From: Enterobacter sp. RHBSTW-00175
Lineage (GTDB): Bacteria; Pseudomonadota; Gammaproteobacteria; Enterobacterales; Enterobacteriaceae
Length of the DNA stretch: 64,000 bases
Assembly (NCBI RefSeq): GCF_013927005.1
Contig: NZ_CP055930.1
Location: 3,038,001-3,102,000 of the forward strand
Direction: 5' to 3'
Shown here: positions 55,301 to 64,000 of the stretch, piece by piece
How positions within the stretch are numbered: the stretch's first letter is position 1
Layout of the letters: every line of letters begins with the position of its first letter
Program-made: the position numbers and the translations under genes
The notes under the pieces: model-generated
What the model saw: only the letters and a program-made list of their open reading frames with translations
Database searches by the model: none
Told to the model about the DNA's origin: nothing

Positions 55301-55812
55301 GTAAAATCACCACGGCTGCGGGGCTCGTGATTGCTGCAAGGGTTATGGTCACCAAGCGCGGCAATCGAATCGGCATCTGTACGTTGGATGACCGTTCCGG
55401 GCGTCTGGAGGTGATGTTGTTCACCGACGCGCTGGATAAATACCAGCATTTGCTGGAAAAAGACCGCATACTTATCGTCAGCGGACAGGTCAGCTTTGAT
55501 GACTTCAGCGGGGGGCTTAAAATGACCGCCCGCGAAGTGATGGACATTGACGAAGCCCGGGAAAAATATGCTCGCGGGCTTGCTATCTCGCTGACGGACA
55601 GGCAAATTGATGACCAGCTTTTAAACCGACTCCGTCAGTCTCTGGAACCCCACCGCTCGGGGACCATTCCAGTACATCTCTACTATCAGAGGGCGGATGC
55701 ACGTGCGCGGTTGCGCTTTGGTGCAACGTGGCGTGTCTCTCCGAGCGATCGTTTACTTAACGATCTCCGTGGCCTCATTGGTTCGGAGCAGGTGGAACTG
55801 GAGTTTGACTAA
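52330..55812 (+). CDS. dnaE: DNA polymerase III alpha subunit DnaE
   Basis: The 1,160-residue catalytic subunit of the chromosomal replicase. An N-terminal PHP domain ([15 protein letters not shown]) is followed by [16 protein letters not shown] and the catalytic PDFDVDF (residues about 399-405). Then come tandem HhH, OB and C-terminal tau-binding regions. The length equals that of E. coli. accA follows after only 12 bases, linking replication and fatty acid genes. Confidence 0.98.
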   Translation: MAEPRFVHLRVHSDYSMIDGLAKTGPLVKKAAALGMPALAITDFTNLCGLVKFYGTAHGAGLKPIVGADFHVQSELLGDEMTQITVLAMNNTGYQNLTLLISKAYQRGYGALGPWIDRDWLAELNEGLLLISGGRMGDVGQSLLRGNTALVDQCVAFYEEYFPDRYYLELIRTGRADEENYLHAAVALAEERGLPVVATNDVRFLEPGDFDAHEIRVAIHDGFTLDDPKRPRNYSSQQYMRDEDEMCELFSDIPEALENSVEIAKRCNVTVRLGEYFLPQFPTGDMTTEDFLVVKSKEGLEERLEFLFPDEAVRKEKRPPYDERLDIELQVINQMGFPGYFLIVMEFIQWSKDNGVPVGPGRGSGAGSLVAYALKITDLDPLEFDLLFERFLNPERVSMPDFDVDFCMEKRDQVIEHVADMYGRDAVSQIITFGTMAAKAVIRDVGRVLGHPYGFVDRISKLVPPDPGMTLAKAFEAEPQLPEIYEADEEVKALIDMARKLEGVTRNAGKHAGGVVIAPTKITDFAPLYCDEAGQHPVTQFDKNDVEYAGLVKFDFLGLRTLTIIDWALKMINPRREKQGLEPIDIAAIPLDDKKSFDMLQRSETTAVFQLESRGMKDLIKRLQPDCFEDMIALVALFRPGPLQSGMVDNFIDRKHGREEISYPDVQWQHECLKPVLEPTYGIILYQEQVMQIAQELSGYTLGGADMLRRAMGKKKPEEMAKQRGTFEEGAKSRGVDGELAMKIFDLVEKFAGYGFNKSHSAAYALVSYQTLWLKAHYPAEFMAAVMTADMDNTEKVVGLVDECWRMGLKILPPDINSGLYHFHVNEHGEIVYGIGAIKGVGEGPIEAIIEARNNGGYFRELFDLCARTDTKKLNRRVLEKLIMSGAFDRLGPHRAALMNSLGDALKAADQHAKAEAIGQADMFGVLAEEPEQVEQSYSNCQPWPEQVVLDGERETLGLYLTGHPINQYIKEIERYVGGNRLKDMHPTDRGKITTAAGLVIAARVMVTKRGNRIGICTLDDRSGRLEVMLFTDALDKYQHLLEKDRILIVSGQVSFDDFSGGLKMTAREVMDIDEAREKYARGLAISLTDRQIDDQLLNRLRQSLEPHRSGTIPVHLYYQRADARARLRFGATWRVSPSDRLLNDLRGLIGSEQVELEFD

Positions 55813-55824
55813 TACAGGAATACT

Positions 55825-56784
55825 ATGAGTCTGAATTTCCTTGATTTCGAACAGCCGATTGCAGAGCTGGAAGCGAAAATCGATTCTCTGACCGCGGTTA
55901 GCCGTCAGGATGAAAAACTGGATATTAACATCGACGAAGAAGTGCATCGTCTGCGCGAAAAAAGCGTAGAACTGACGCGCAAAATCTTTGCCGATCTCGG
56001 CGCATGGCAGATTGCCCAGCTGGCGCGTCACCCACAGCGTCCGTACACCCTGGATTATGTCCGCCTGGCGTTTGATGAGTTTGACGAACTGGCAGGCGAT
56101 CGCGCTTATGCCGACGACAAAGCTATCGTTGGTGGAATCGCCCGTCTGGACGGACGCCCGGTGATGATCATTGGTCATCAGAAAGGTCGTGAAACCAAAG
56201 AAAAAATTCGCCGTAACTTCGGGATGCCTGCACCAGAAGGCTACCGTAAAGCCCTGCGTCTGATGGAGATGGCTGAGCGTTTTAACATGCCAATCATCAC
56301 CTTCATCGACACCCCGGGTGCTTACCCTGGCGTGGGCGCTGAAGAGCGCGGTCAGTCTGAAGCCATTGCACGCAACCTGCGTGAAATGTCTCGTCTGAGC
56401 GTTCCGGTCATCTGTACCGTTATCGGTGAAGGTGGTTCCGGCGGCGCACTGGCAATTGGCGTGGGCGATAAAGTGAATATGCTGCAATACAGCACCTATT
56501 CTGTTATCTCCCCGGAAGGCTGTGCATCTATTCTGTGGAAGAGTGCGGACAAAGCGCCTCTGGCTGCCGAAGCGATGGGCATCATTGCTCCGCGTCTGAA
56601 AGAGCTGAAGCTTATCGACTCCGTTATCCCAGAGCCTCTGGGTGGCGCGCACCGTAAGCCGGAAGTGATGGCTGCTTCCCTGAAAGCACAGCTGCTGGCA
56701 GACCTGGCAGACCTCGATGTGCTCAGCAAAGAAGACCTGCTGAACCGCCGTTATCAGCGTCTGATGACCTACGGTTACGCATAA
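55825..56784 (+). CDS. accA: Acetyl-CoA carboxylase carboxyltransferase subunit alpha
   Basis: A 319-residue carboxyltransferase alpha subunit that, with AccD, transfers CO2 from biotin to acetyl-CoA to make malonyl-CoA. The conserved crotonase-like segment [23 protein letters not shown] and [15 protein letters not shown] are present. A strong terminator follows. It is likely expressed from upstream promoters and read through from dnaE. Confidence 0.98.
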   Translation: MSLNFLDFEQPIAELEAKIDSLTAVSRQDEKLDINIDEEVHRLREKSVELTRKIFADLGAWQIAQLARHPQRPYTLDYVRLAFDEFDELAGDRAYADDKAIVGGIARLDGRPVMIIGHQKGRETKEKIRRNFGMPAPEGYRKALRLMEMAERFNMPIITFIDTPGAYPGVGAEERGQSEAIARNLREMSRLSVPVICTVIGEGGSGGALAIGVGDKVNMLQYSTYSVISPEGCASILWKSADKAPLAAEAMGIIAPRLKELKLIDSVIPEPLGGAHRKPEVMAASLKAQLLADLADLDVLSKEDLLNRRYQRLMTYGYA

Positions 56785-56800
56785 TCTTCACAATTATCTG

Positions 56801-56828
56801 AAAAGCCGCACAATGTTGCGGCTTTTTT
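56801..56828 (+). terminator. Intrinsic terminator of accA
   Basis: AAAAGCCGCA (56801-56810) and TGCGGCTTTT (56817-56826) around CAATGT, with T-run to 56828. Confidence 0.92.
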
Positions 56829-56884
56829 TATACCTGCGGTTTACCCTGGCTATGCTTAGCTAATGTTTTTCAAGGAGGTAAACC

Positions 56885-59017
56885 ATGAACATTATTGCCA
56901 TCATGGGGCCACATGGCGTCTTTTATAAAGACGAGCCCATCAAGGAGCTGGAGCAGACACTACAGTCTCGCGGATACCAGCTTATCTGGCCGCATAACAG
57001 CGCAGATCTGCTGAAGTTCATTGAGCACAACCCGCGTATCTGCGGTGTTATCTTTGACTGGGATGAGTACGACCTGGAGTTGTGCAGCGAAATTAACAAG
57101 CTTAACGAATATCTTCCGCTGTATGCCTTTATCAATACCCATTCCACGATGGACGTCAGCGCACATGATATGCGTATGGCTTTGTGGTTCTTTGAGTATT
57201 CACTCGGCGTTGCGGAAGATATTGCGACCCGCATTCAGCAATACACCCGTGAGTACCTCGACAACATTACGCCGCCGTTCACCCGGGCGCTGTTCACATA
57301 TGTGAAAGAAGGTAAATACACATTCTGTACGCCAGGCCACATGGCGGGAACGGCGTATCAGAAAAGCCCGGTAGGCTGTCTGTTCTATGATTTCTTTGGT
57401 GGAAATACCCTTAAGGCGGATGTGTCGATTTCGGTCACTGAACTGGGATCTCTGCTTGATCACACTGGCCCGCATCTTGAGGCCGAAGAGTATATTGCGC
57501 GCACTTTTGGGGCTGAACAGAGCTACATGGTGACCAACGGCACCTCGACGTCGAATAAAATCGTCGGTATGTATGCCGCACCCGCCGGAAGTACGCTGCT
57601 GATTGACCGTAACTGCCATAAATCGCTGGCCCATTTATTGATGATGAGCGATGTCGTCCCGCTCTGGCTATCGCCCACGCGTAATGCGCTCGGTATTTTG
57701 GGGGGGATCCCGCGCCGTGAATTTAGTCATACGGCCATTGAAAACAAGGTGGCCTCAGTTTCCGGTGCAAGCTGGCCCGTTCACGCAGTGATAACCAACT
57801 CGACTTACGACGGCCTGCTGTACAACACCAACTGGATCAAGCAAACGCTGGATGTTCCCTCGATACACTTTGATTCCGCCTGGGTGCCTTACACCAACTT
57901 CCACCCGATCTATGCGGGAAAAAGCGGAATGAGCGGTGAGCGTGTGCCAGGGAAAGTGTTCTTCGAAACGCAGTCGACCCACAAAATGTTGGCTGCGTTT
58001 TCTCAGGCTTCGCTTATCCACATCAAGGGCGAGTATGACGAAGAGACATTCAACGAAGCCTTTATGATGCACACCACCACGTCGCCAAGCTATCCACTGG
58101 TGGCCTCTATTGAAACGGCGGCGGCAATGCTGCGTGGCAATCCGGGCAAGCGTTTGATCAATCGTTCGGTGGAACGGGCGCTGCATTTCCGCAAAGAAGT
58201 TCAGCGTCTGAAAGAGGAGGCCGACGGCTGGTTCTTTGACATCTGGCAGCCGGAGGAGATTGAGGAGGCAGAGTGCTGGCCGGTTTCCCCTGGCGAAAAC
58301 TGGCACGGATTCCGCGATGCGGATGCTGACCACATGTTCCTCGACCCGGTAAAAGTGACGATCCTGACTCCGGGTATGGATGAACAAGGCAATATGAGCG
58401 ATGAAGGGATCCCCGCTGCGCTGGTGGCGAAATTCCTTGATGAGCGCGGAGTGGTGGTAGAGAAAACCGGGCCGTATAACCTGCTATTCCTGTTCAGTAT
58501 AGGGATCGATAAAACCCGCGCGATGGGGCTGCTGCGGGGGCTGATGGAGTTTAAACGCGCTTACGATCTGAACCTGCGGGTCAAAAACATGCTGCCGGAT
58601 CTCTACGCGGAAGATCCTGATTTCTACCGCAATATGCGTATTCAGGATCTGGCTCAGGGGATCCACAAACTGATCCGCCAGCACGATCTGCCGCGTCTGA
58701 TGTTGCAGGCTTTTGACGTTCTGCCGGAAATGAAGCTGACGCCGCATAATGCCTGGCAGCGTCAGGTCAAAGGCGAGGTGCAAACCGTCGAACTGGAAAA
58801 CCTGGTCGGGCGAGTGTCGGCCAATATGATCCTGCCTTATCCGCCGGGTGTTCCACTTCTGATGCCGGGTGAGATGATCACCGAAGAGAGCCGGGCGGTA
58901 CTCGATTTTCTGCTGATGCTGTGTTCTGTAGGCCGGCACTATCCGGGCTTTGAAACGGACATCCACGGTGCGAAACGTGATGAACAGGGCGTTTACTGGG
59001 TCAGAGTCCTAAAATAA
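56885..59017 (+). CDS. ldcC: Constitutive lysine decarboxylase LdcC
   Basis: A 710-residue PLP-dependent decarboxylase of lysine to cadaverine. A wing domain (about 1-130) precedes the catalytic domain with the PLP lysine in FETQSTHKML. The C-terminal domain ends in VRVLK. I call ldcC, not cadA, because it follows accA and precedes yaeR as in E. coli and has no cadB nearby. One residue is unusual: GHMAG where I remember GHMGG in both E. coli enzymes. A ribosome binding site AAGGAGG precedes the ATG. Confidence 0.93.
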   Translation: MNIIAIMGPHGVFYKDEPIKELEQTLQSRGYQLIWPHNSADLLKFIEHNPRICGVIFDWDEYDLELCSEINKLNEYLPLYAFINTHSTMDVSAHDMRMALWFFEYSLGVAEDIATRIQQYTREYLDNITPPFTRALFTYVKEGKYTFCTPGHMAGTAYQKSPVGCLFYDFFGGNTLKADVSISVTELGSLLDHTGPHLEAEEYIARTFGAEQSYMVTNGTSTSNKIVGMYAAPAGSTLLIDRNCHKSLAHLLMMSDVVPLWLSPTRNALGILGGIPRREFSHTAIENKVASVSGASWPVHAVITNSTYDGLLYNTNWIKQTLDVPSIHFDSAWVPYTNFHPIYAGKSGMSGERVPGKVFFETQSTHKMLAAFSQASLIHIKGEYDEETFNEAFMMHTTTSPSYPLVASIETAAAMLRGNPGKRLINRSVERALHFRKEVQRLKEEADGWFFDIWQPEEIEEAECWPVSPGENWHGFRDADADHMFLDPVKVTILTPGMDEQGNMSDEGIPAALVAKFLDERGVVVEKTGPYNLLFLFSIGIDKTRAMGLLRGLMEFKRAYDLNLRVKNMLPDLYAEDPDFYRNMRIQDLAQGIHKLIRQHDLPRLMLQAFDVLPEMKLTPHNAWQRQVKGEVQTVELENLVGRVSANMILPYPPGVPLLMPGEMITEESRAVLDFLLMLCSVGRHYPGFETDIHGAKRDEQGVYWVRVLK

Positions 59018-59082
59018 GTGGGACTACTTGCGTGGTCCGGGTTTTCGGTTGTAACGTTTTGGCTTCATAAAAAGGAGAAGCT

Positions 59083-59472
59083 ATGCTGGGTTTAAAACAG
59101 GTTCATCATATAGCGATCATTGCGACCGATTACGGGAAAAGTAAGTCTTTTTACTGCGATATTCTGGGCTTTACGCTGTTGAGCGAAGCCTATCGCGAGG
59201 AGCGTGACTCCTGGAAAGGCGATCTTGCGTTAAACGGGCAGTATGTGATTGAGCTGTTTTCTTTTCCTTTCCCGCCAGCACGCCCCTCGCGCCCAGAGGC
59301 CTGTGGTCTTCGGCATCTCGCCTTTAGCGTAGGTGATATCGATAATGCGGTGAAGCACCTTGAAACCCACGGTGTGAAATGCGAGGCGATTCGCATCGAT
59401 CCTTTTACGGATAAGCGATTTACCTTCTTCAACGACCCGGATGGTCTGCCGCTGGAGCTTTACCAGCAGTAA
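59083..59472 (+). CDS. yaeR: VOC-family (glyoxalase-like) protein YaeR
   Basis: A 129-residue single vicinal-oxygen-chelate domain. Probable metal ligands are H8/H9 (QVHHIAI), E56-type acidic residue in YVIELF, H80 (GLRHLAF) and E125 (LPLELYQ). The function is unknown: glyoxalase, dioxygenase or antibiotic-binding roles occur in this fold. The site AAAAGGAG precedes the ATG. It sits between ldcC and tilS, as in E. coli, with a terminator on its downstream side. Confidence 0.9.
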   Translation: MLGLKQVHHIAIIATDYGKSKSFYCDILGFTLLSEAYREERDSWKGDLALNGQYVIELFSFPFPPARPSRPEACGLRHLAFSVGDIDNAVKHLETHGVKCEAIRIDPFTDKRFTFFNDPDGLPLELYQQ

Positions 59473-59489
59473 TATCCGTCATGTGTGAT

Positions 59490-59517
59490 AATGCCCGTCT
59501 TGTTCGGGCATTTTTTT
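59490..59517 (+). terminator. Intrinsic terminator of yaeR
   Basis: ATGCCCG (59491-59497) and CGGGCAT (59505-59511) around TCTTGTT, with a run of seven T (59511-59517). It lies 14 bases before the tilS start, so tilS read-through or a promoter inside this region is needed. Confidence 0.9.
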
Positions 59518-59530
59518 GCGCAAACCTTTT

Positions 59531-60817
59531 ATGACCTTACCTGCGATCGCTCATGCTGTTTCACCGTACCGCCAGCTGCTGGTGGGGTTTAGCGGTGGGC
59601 TGGATTCAACCGTTCTGCTTCATCGCCTTAAATGCTGGCGCGATCAAGAGCCTGACGTCCAGATCAGGGCGAAACATATTCATCATGGGTTGAGCCCCCA
59701 TGCGGATGCCTGGGTGGCGCATTGCGAGGCGCTGTGCGCAGCATGGGCGATTCCGCTGAGCGTTGAGCGGGTGATACTCAAGGATGAAGGGCTGGGCATC
59801 GAGGCGCAAGCGCGTAAAGCCCGTTACGCTGCTTTTGCCGGTGCAATTCAACCGGGTGAAGCGCTGGTAACGGCGCAGCATCTGGACGATCAATGCGAAA
59901 CCTTTTTGCTCGCGCTTAAGCGTGGAAGCGGCCCGGCGGGATTGTCCGCCATGCCTGAGCGGGCGGATTTTGCTGGCACCGTGTTAATTCGCCCATTACT
60001 GGGTGAGACGCGTGCCTCGCTGGAATCCTGGGCCCGGAAGAATGACCTGCGCTGGATTGAAGATGAAAGCAATCAGGACGACAGCTATGACCGTAACTTC
60101 CTGCGTCTTCGTGTTTTGCCGCAGCTGACTGAGCGTTGGGGGCATTTTGCCGAAGCCACGGCGCGTAGCGCGATGCTGTGCGCTGAACAGGAAAGTCTGC
60201 TGGACGAGTTGCTGAGTGAAGAGTTGGCTGAGCTGATCTCTGCTGATGGCGCGCTGTCTATCGCACCAATGGAAACACTGAGTGCAGTACGCCGTGCAGC
60301 CCTGCTGAGACGCTGGCTGGCATCGCATAACGCCCCAATGCCATCGCGGGCAATGCTGAACCGTCTCTGGGACGAGGTTGCTCAGGCGCGTGACGATGCC
60401 ACACCTTGTCTGCATCTGAATGGGTTTGAGGTAAGACGCTATAAAGGGCAGCTCTGGTGGATTAAATCAACCCCTTCACTGTCTGATGTGGTGCTCGACT
60501 GGCCACGTTCTGGCGAAGTGCTGGTGTTGCCCTATGGCGCGGGAAAAGTTTCCCTGGCGAATGCGGGCCATGTGCGTCTACCGAAAAACGATGAACCTGT
60601 TACCGTACGCTTTAAAACCCGTGGGATGCTGCATATTGTTGGAAGAAACGGCGGGCGTAAGCTGAAAAAGATATGGCAGGAGTGCAATGTTCCACCCTGG
60701 CACCGTGATGCCACGCCTTTGCTTTTCTACGGTGAAACGCTGATTGCGGCTGCGGGTGTCTTTATTACCGAAGAGGGCTGGGCAGAAGAGGGGGTGTGTT
60801 TTGAATGGCACGCGTAA
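59531..60817 (+). CDS. tilS: tRNA(Ile)-lysidine synthase TilS
   Basis: A 428-residue ATP-PPase that converts C34 of tRNA(Ile2) to lysidine, changing both codon reading (AUA) and aminoacylation. The PP-loop SGGLDS is at residues 21-26. The C-terminal domain carries [14 protein letters not shown] and [16 protein letters not shown]. The start at 59531 ([10 protein letters not shown]) places ATG just after the yaeR terminator. The N-terminal 15 residues are divergent from E. coli. It is convergent with rof. Confidence 0.95.
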   Translation: MTLPAIAHAVSPYRQLLVGFSGGLDSTVLLHRLKCWRDQEPDVQIRAKHIHHGLSPHADAWVAHCEALCAAWAIPLSVERVILKDEGLGIEAQARKARYAAFAGAIQPGEALVTAQHLDDQCETFLLALKRGSGPAGLSAMPERADFAGTVLIRPLLGETRASLESWARKNDLRWIEDESNQDDSYDRNFLRLRVLPQLTERWGHFAEATARSAMLCAEQESLLDELLSEELAELISADGALSIAPMETLSAVRRAALLRRWLASHNAPMPSRAMLNRLWDEVAQARDDATPCLHLNGFEVRRYKGQLWWIKSTPSLSDVVLDWPRSGEVLVLPYGAGKVSLANAGHVRLPKNDEPVTVRFKTRGMLHIVGRNGGRKLKKIWQECNVPPWHRDATPLLFYGETLIAAAGVFITEEGWAEEGVCFEWHA

Positions 60818-60838
60818 CGGGCAGCCAGGCTGCCCGTT
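60816..60838. terminator. Shared hairpin between tilS and rof
   Basis: AACGGGCAG (60816-60824) and CTGCCCGTT (60830-60838), with further GCC/GGC pairing close to the loop, form a strong symmetrical stem. T-tracts are poor on both sides, so termination may be inefficient or Rho-dependent. Confidence 0.55.
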
Positions 60839-60846
60839 AAGGGTAA

Positions 60847-61107
60847 TCAGGACTCGCTCACCACGACAGTGCCGATTTCCGGGTGGCTGAAGCTGGCAAT
60901 TTTGTCCAGGCGAAGCTCACGCGTTGCTCCGGCATCTTCAACTATCAGATATTCCACATTTTTTCGTGAAACCAGGTCGCTGGCTTTCGCCTTCAATACT
61001 TCGCCATCTTTTAGCTCCAGCGTCAGTATTAAATGATGCTGGCAGGCGAGTTCGAGGTTGTCATAGTCATCACAATTGATGGGTTGATAAGTATCATTCA
61101 TCGACAT
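60847..61107 (-). CDS. rof: Rho-binding antiterminator Rof (YaeO)
   Basis: An 86-residue protein that binds Rho and blocks RNA loading, reducing Rho-dependent termination. It is an Sm-like fold with a strongly acidic surface ([16 protein letters not shown]). The start ATG at 61107 (MSMNDTYQP) overlaps the 3' end of yaeP by 14 bases, so translation is linked. The nearly perfect match to E. coli supports the same function. Confidence 0.95.
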   Translation of the reverse strand: MSMNDTYQPINCDDYDNLELACQHHLILTLELKDGEVLKAKASDLVSRKNVEYLIVEDAGATRELRLDKIASFSHPEIGTVVVSES

Positions 61108-61294
61108 AATCGCTCACCAGTAAATTCGCCGCAGCATATGCTGCTTTTTCCCTGACCGATTCTGAAAGGCTCTCATCAGAGGCCACTTCATTAAGCACTT
61201 TCAATACACAGCCCAACGCGTCCGGGATGTATCCCAGATCCCCGCTGGCGATTTCCGCATACCTTTTGCGAATTAACTCACAATAATTATTCAC
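61094..61294 (-). CDS. yaeP: UPF0253 family protein YaeP
   Basis: A 66-residue, mostly helical, conserved protein with no signal peptide. The two cysteines (C5, C29) are not arranged as a motif. It is translationally coupled to rof by a 14-base overlap, so a role in Rho control or in Rof regulation is possible, but no function is established. The 196 bases between it and yaeQ should hold divergent promoters. Confidence 0.9.
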   Translation of the reverse strand: MNNYCELIRKRYAEIASGDLGYIPDALGCVLKVLNEVASDESLSESVREKAAYAAANLLVSDYVDE

Positions 61295-61490
61295 ATCCCC
61301 TCCCGCCAGCGCACTGACTTACTGTGAGATATCATTAAGCCTACGAAGATAAACTCGGTTTAGCAAGGTGACTATACCATACTCATTCAAGCAATATCAG
61401 CGCCTTGATAGTGATGCATTCATCACCTGGTAACAGCCTTTTCGCGCTATTTTCGCTACAATGTGCGCCTGATTCGAAAGGAGTTCTCTC

Positions 61491-62036
61491 ATGGCGCTGA
61501 AAGCGACAATTTATAAAGCTGTGGTCAATGTGGCGGATCTTGACCGCAACCAGTTTCTCGATGCGTCATTGACGCTGGCGCGTCACCCTTCTGAAACTCA
61601 GGAACGCATGATGCTGCGCCTGCTGGCATGGATTAAGTATGCCGATGAGCGTCTGCAATTTACGCGTGGCTTGAGCGCGGAGGACGAGCCAGAAGCCTGG
61701 CTGCGCAACGATCACCTGGGTATCGATTTGTGGATTGAACTCGGCCTGCCGGATGAGCGTCGTGTGAAAAAGGCCTGTACCCAGTCCGCTGAAGTGGCGT
61801 TGTTCGCGTATAATCAGCGAGCTGCGGAGATCTGGTGGCAGCAAAGCAAGAATAAGTGCGGACAGTTTAAAAATCTCACTGTCTGGTATCTGGATGATGA
61901 GCAACTGGCCCAACTGAGCGAGTTTGCCAGCCGTACGATGGTATTGCAGGCGACGATTCAGGACGGCGCAATCTGGCTTTCTGATTCTCAGAATAATCTG
62001 GAAATTCATCTCGCGGCGTGGCAACCCTCCGCATGA
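61491..62036 (+). CDS. yaeQ: YaeQ family protein (PD-(D/E)XK-like fold)
   Basis: A 181-residue soluble protein matching E. coli YaeQ. Family structures have a PD-(D/E)XK-like fold; a likely acidic pair is seen in DERLQF and [18 protein letters not shown] (D-x-ExG-x10-K). YaeQ was originally reported as an RfaH multicopy substitute, later questioned. A -10-like TACAAT is at 61457-61462, and GAAAGGAG precedes the ATG. It overlaps arfB by four bases. Confidence 0.92.
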   Translation: MALKATIYKAVVNVADLDRNQFLDASLTLARHPSETQERMMLRLLAWIKYADERLQFTRGLSAEDEPEAWLRNDHLGIDLWIELGLPDERRVKKACTQSAEVALFAYNQRAAEIWWQQSKNKCGQFKNLTVWYLDDEQLAQLSEFASRTMVLQATIQDGAIWLSDSQNNLEIHLAAWQPSA

Positions 62037-62455
62037 TTGTCTTATCCCGGAATGTCAGTATTCCTGATAACGAGCTGGAGATCACTGCGATCCGTGCTCA
62101 GGGTGCCGGTGGGCAACATGTCAATAAGGCTTCAACGGCCATCCATTTGCGCTTTGACATCCGGGCCTCCAGCCTGCCAGAGTATTATAAAGAAAGTCTG
62201 CTTGCCGCCAGCCATCATCTGATTACCAGCGATGGCGTGATTGTGATTAAAGCGCAGGAGTACCGCAGCCAGGAGTTAAACCGGGAAGCGGCGATCTCCA
62301 GGCTGGTAGCAGTCATTAAAGAGTTAACCGCAGTACAGAAAAGCCGCCGGGCTACGCGACCAACCCGCGCATCAAAAGAGCGCCGGTTGTCGTCGAAGGC
62401 GCAAAAATCCACAGTGAAGGCACTACGCGGTAAAGTTCGTCGCCCCACAGAGTGA
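62033..62455 (+). CDS. arfB: Peptidyl-tRNA hydrolase ArfB (YaeJ), ribosome rescue
   Basis: A 140-residue codon-independent release factor that frees stalled non-stop ribosomes, a backup for tmRNA and ArfA. The catalytic GGQ is at residues 26-28 (GAGGQHVNK), and a basic C-terminal tail ([21 protein letters not shown]) enters the empty mRNA channel. The start is at 62033 (MIVLSRNVS), coupled to yaeQ by ATGA; the longer frame is rejected. Confidence 0.96.
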   Translation: MIVLSRNVSIPDNELEITAIRAQGAGGQHVNKASTAIHLRFDIRASSLPEYYKESLLAASHHLITSDGVIVIKAQEYRSQELNREAAISRLVAVIKELTAVQKSRRATRPTRASKERRLSSKAQKSTVKALRGKVRRPTE

Positions 62456-62490
62456 CGAAAAGGAACATTATTTTTCATAAGGATGTCATT

Positions 62491-63189
62491 GTGAAAAAAG
62501 CACTATTGTCAGCATTGGCAGTGAGTACGCTCTTTGCACTTTTCGGGTGTAACAACCGTGCGGAAACGCAGGCATTACAGCCAACGCAGTCTGAAGAATT
62601 AAAACCGATGCAGCAGAGCTGGCGCGGTGTACTGCCGTGCGCTGATTGTGAAGGTATCGAAACCTCGCTATTCCTGGAAAAAGACGGTACCTGGGTCATG
62701 AACCAGCACTATCAGGGCGCGAAAGGTCCTTCTTCCTTCGCCACCTATGGCACATGGGCACGCACCGCTGAGAAACTGGTCCTGACGGATACGACAGGGG
62801 AGAAAACCTGGTTCCGCCCTAAAGGTGAAGGGATGGAGATGCTCGATCGTGAAGGCAATCCGATTGAGTCGCAGTTCAACTACACGCTGGCCCCTGTAAA
62901 AGCGGCACTCCCGGCCACGCCGATGGCGATGCGGGGGATGTATTTCTACATGGCTGATGCGGCGATATTTACCGACTGTGCGACAGGTAAGAAAGTCAGC
63001 GTGGCGAACAATGCCCAGCTGGAGCGTGATTTTGCAGTAGCGCGTGGCAATGACAGTAAACCGGTATTACTGACGGTTGATGGTCATTTTACGATGGAGC
63101 CAAACCCGGATAGCGGGGAGATGGTGAAAACGCTGGTGGCGGATAAAGACGCGAAATTCCTGGCGGGCAAAAATTGCAGCAGCAAATAA
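62491..63189 (+). CDS. nlpE: Outer-membrane lipoprotein NlpE (CutF)
   Basis: A 232-residue lipoprotein that activates the Cpx envelope stress response, in E. coli on surface contact or failed lipoprotein or disulfide formation. The lipobox LFGC puts the lipidated cysteine at residue 20. A CxxC pair (C50, C53 in PCADC) lies in the N-terminal barrel, and a second cysteine pair is in the C-domain (DCATG, KNCSS). The start GTG at 62491 follows AAGGAT. The longer frame begins in arfB. Confidence 0.94.
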   Translation: MKKALLSALAVSTLFALFGCNNRAETQALQPTQSEELKPMQQSWRGVLPCADCEGIETSLFLEKDGTWVMNQHYQGAKGPSSFATYGTWARTAEKLVLTDTTGEKTWFRPKGEGMEMLDREGNPIESQFNYTLAPVKAALPATPMAMRGMYFYMADAAIFTDCATGKKVSVANNAQLERDFAVARGNDSKPVLLTVDGHFTMEPNPDSGEMVKTLVADKDAKFLAGKNCSSK

Positions 63190-63205
63190 GCTGAGTTAAT
63201 CCATT

Positions 63206-63233
63206 AAAAAACCCCGCATGTGCGGGGTTTTTT
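63206..63233. terminator. Bidirectional terminator nlpE/proS
   Basis: AAAAAACCCCGCA and TGCGGGGTTTTTT form a perfect stem with a TG loop and T-runs on both strands. It ends nlpE and proS. In E. coli yaeF would lie here; no such gene is present. Confidence 0.93.
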
Positions 63234-63238
63234 GTTTC

Positions 63239-64000
63239 TTAACCTTTGATGGCTTTTACCAGGTAATCAAGGATTTCACCGGTCTTGATCATCTGCTTCT
63301 CGCCGTTGCGACGGTATTTGTATTCAATATCATCGCTGTCGAGGTTACGGTCGCCGATAACCACAGTATGTGGAATACCGATCAGCTCCATGTCAGCAAA
63401 CATCACGCCAGGACGCTCTTTACGGTCGTCCATCAGCACTTCAATACCCTGCGCGCGCAGCTCGCCGTACAGTTTTTCGGCCAGCTCCTGCACACGGTAA
63501 GACTTGTGCATGTTCATTGGCAGAATCGCTACCTGGAATGGTGCGATGTTATCTGGCCAGACGATGCCACGCTCGTCGTAGTTCTGCTCAATCGCCGCCG
63601 CGACCACACGCGTCACCCCGATACCGTAGCAACCCATGGTCAGAACCTGGTTACGACCATCTTCACCCTGAACGGCTGCATTCATCGCGCGGGAGTATTT
63701 ATCACCCAGCTGGAAGATGTGGCCCACTTCGATGCCACGTTTGATCATCAGAGTACCCTGGCCATCCGGGCTTGGGTCACCGGCAACCACATTACGAATA
63801 TCTGCCACTTCTGGCGTCGCAACATCGCGATCCCAGTTGATGCCGAAGTAGTGCTTACCATCGATGTTTGCGCCAGCGGAGAAGTCGCTCATTGCCGCAA
63901 CTGTACGGTCAACAACCACCGGGATTGGCATATTCACTGGACCCAGGGAACCTGGACCTGCGTTTACAACCGCGCGGATTTCCGCTTCTGTTGCGAAAGT
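63239..64000 (-). CDS. proS: Prolyl-tRNA synthetase ProS, C-terminal 253 residues (partial)
   Basis: The minus-strand frame is open from 64000 to the stop at 63239, giving the last 253 residues of the class II synthetase (572 in E. coli). It contains the end of the INS/editing region ([21 protein letters not shown]), the motif 3 region ([18 protein letters not shown]) and the anticodon-binding domain ([14 protein letters not shown]...). The N-terminal part, with motifs 1 and 2, is outside the window. Confidence 0.97.
   Translation of the reverse strand, partial: TFATEAEIRAVVNAGPGSLGPVNMPIPVVVDRTVAAMSDFSAGANIDGKHYFGINWDRDVATPEVADIRNVVAGDPSPDGQGTLMIKRGIEVGHIFQLGDKYSRAMNAAVQGEDGRNQVLTMGCYGIGVTRVVAAAIEQNYDERGIVWPDNIAPFQVAILPMNMHKSYRVQELAEKLYGELRAQGIEVLMDDRKERPGVMFADMELIGIPHTVVIGDRNLDSDDIEYKYRRNGEKQMIKTGEILDYLVKAIKG

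Overview
The window is a contiguous piece of core chromosome from a gamma-proteobacterium of the family Enterobacteriaceae. Gene order (yadGHI-yadE-panDCB-folK-pcnB-gluQ-dksA-sfsA-thpR-hrpB-mrcB-fhuACDB-hemL-clcA-erpA-yadS-btuF-mtnN-dgt-degP-cdaR-yaeH-dapD-glnD-map-rpsB-tsf-pyrH-frr-dxr-uppS-cdsA-rseP-bamA-skp-lpxD-fabZ-lpxA-lpxB-rnhB-dnaE-accA-ldcC-yaeR-tilS-rof/yaeP-yaeQ-arfB-nlpE-proS) is that of the 3-4 minute region of Escherichia coli, and the proteins align almost end to end with the E. coli ones as I remember them. They differ enough that this is not Escherichia or Shigella. An Enterobacter-like genus is my best guess; the genus cannot be fixed from this sequence alone. I see no tRNA, rRNA, CRISPR array, insertion sequence, prophage or plasmid gene.

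Layout. 1-3,678: start of can (first seven codons, minus strand), an ABC-2 exporter pair, a lone PTS EIIA-like protein and a polysaccharide deacetylase. 3,685-10,704 (minus strand): pantothenate synthesis, folate synthesis, poly(A) polymerase, a tRNA-modifying GluRS paralogue, DksA, SfsA and an RNA 2',3'-cyclic phosphodiesterase. 10,778-22,047 (plus): helicase HrpB, PBP1b and the Fur-type-controlled ferrichrome uptake operon. 22,097-29,175: haem synthesis, a chloride/proton antiporter, Fe-S insertion, a TRIC-family membrane protein, the vitamin B12 binding protein, MTA/SAH nucleosidase and dGTPase. 29,307-37,015: DegP, the sugar-diacid regulator CdaR, YaeH, DapD, GlnD and Map. 37,337-56,784: translation factors followed by the large envelope and lipid operon (isoprenoid, undecaprenyl-PP, CDP-DAG, RseP, BamA, Skp, lipid A) ending with DNA polymerase III alpha and AccA. 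56,885-64,000: lysine decarboxylase, YaeR, TilS, the Rho inhibitor Rof with YaeP, YaeQ, ribosome rescue factor ArfB, NlpE, and the last 253 codons of proS.

Several groups work together: panB/C/D make pantothenate; fhuACDB with TonB import ferrichrome; uppS-cdsA-rseP-bamA-skp-lpxD-fabZ-lpxA-lpxB couple phospholipid, lipid A, outer-membrane protein assembly and the sigma-E stress signal, with degP a sigma-E target in the same window; rpsB-tsf-pyrH-frr serve translation and UMP synthesis.

Compared with E. coli K-12 as remembered, three pieces are missing: the yad chaperone-usher fimbrial cluster between folK and panB, yadD between panC and panD, and yaeF between nlpE and proS. The most interesting non-coding signals are a four-copy palindromic repeat family, a conserved AUU start for pcnB, a strong promoter followed within about 40 bases by an intrinsic terminator between dxr and uppS, a palindrome in the dksA promoter, and unassigned hairpins in folK-panB, pyrH-frr and bamA-skp. 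I found no convincing undescribed multi-gene system; this looks like ordinary, well-conserved core genome.
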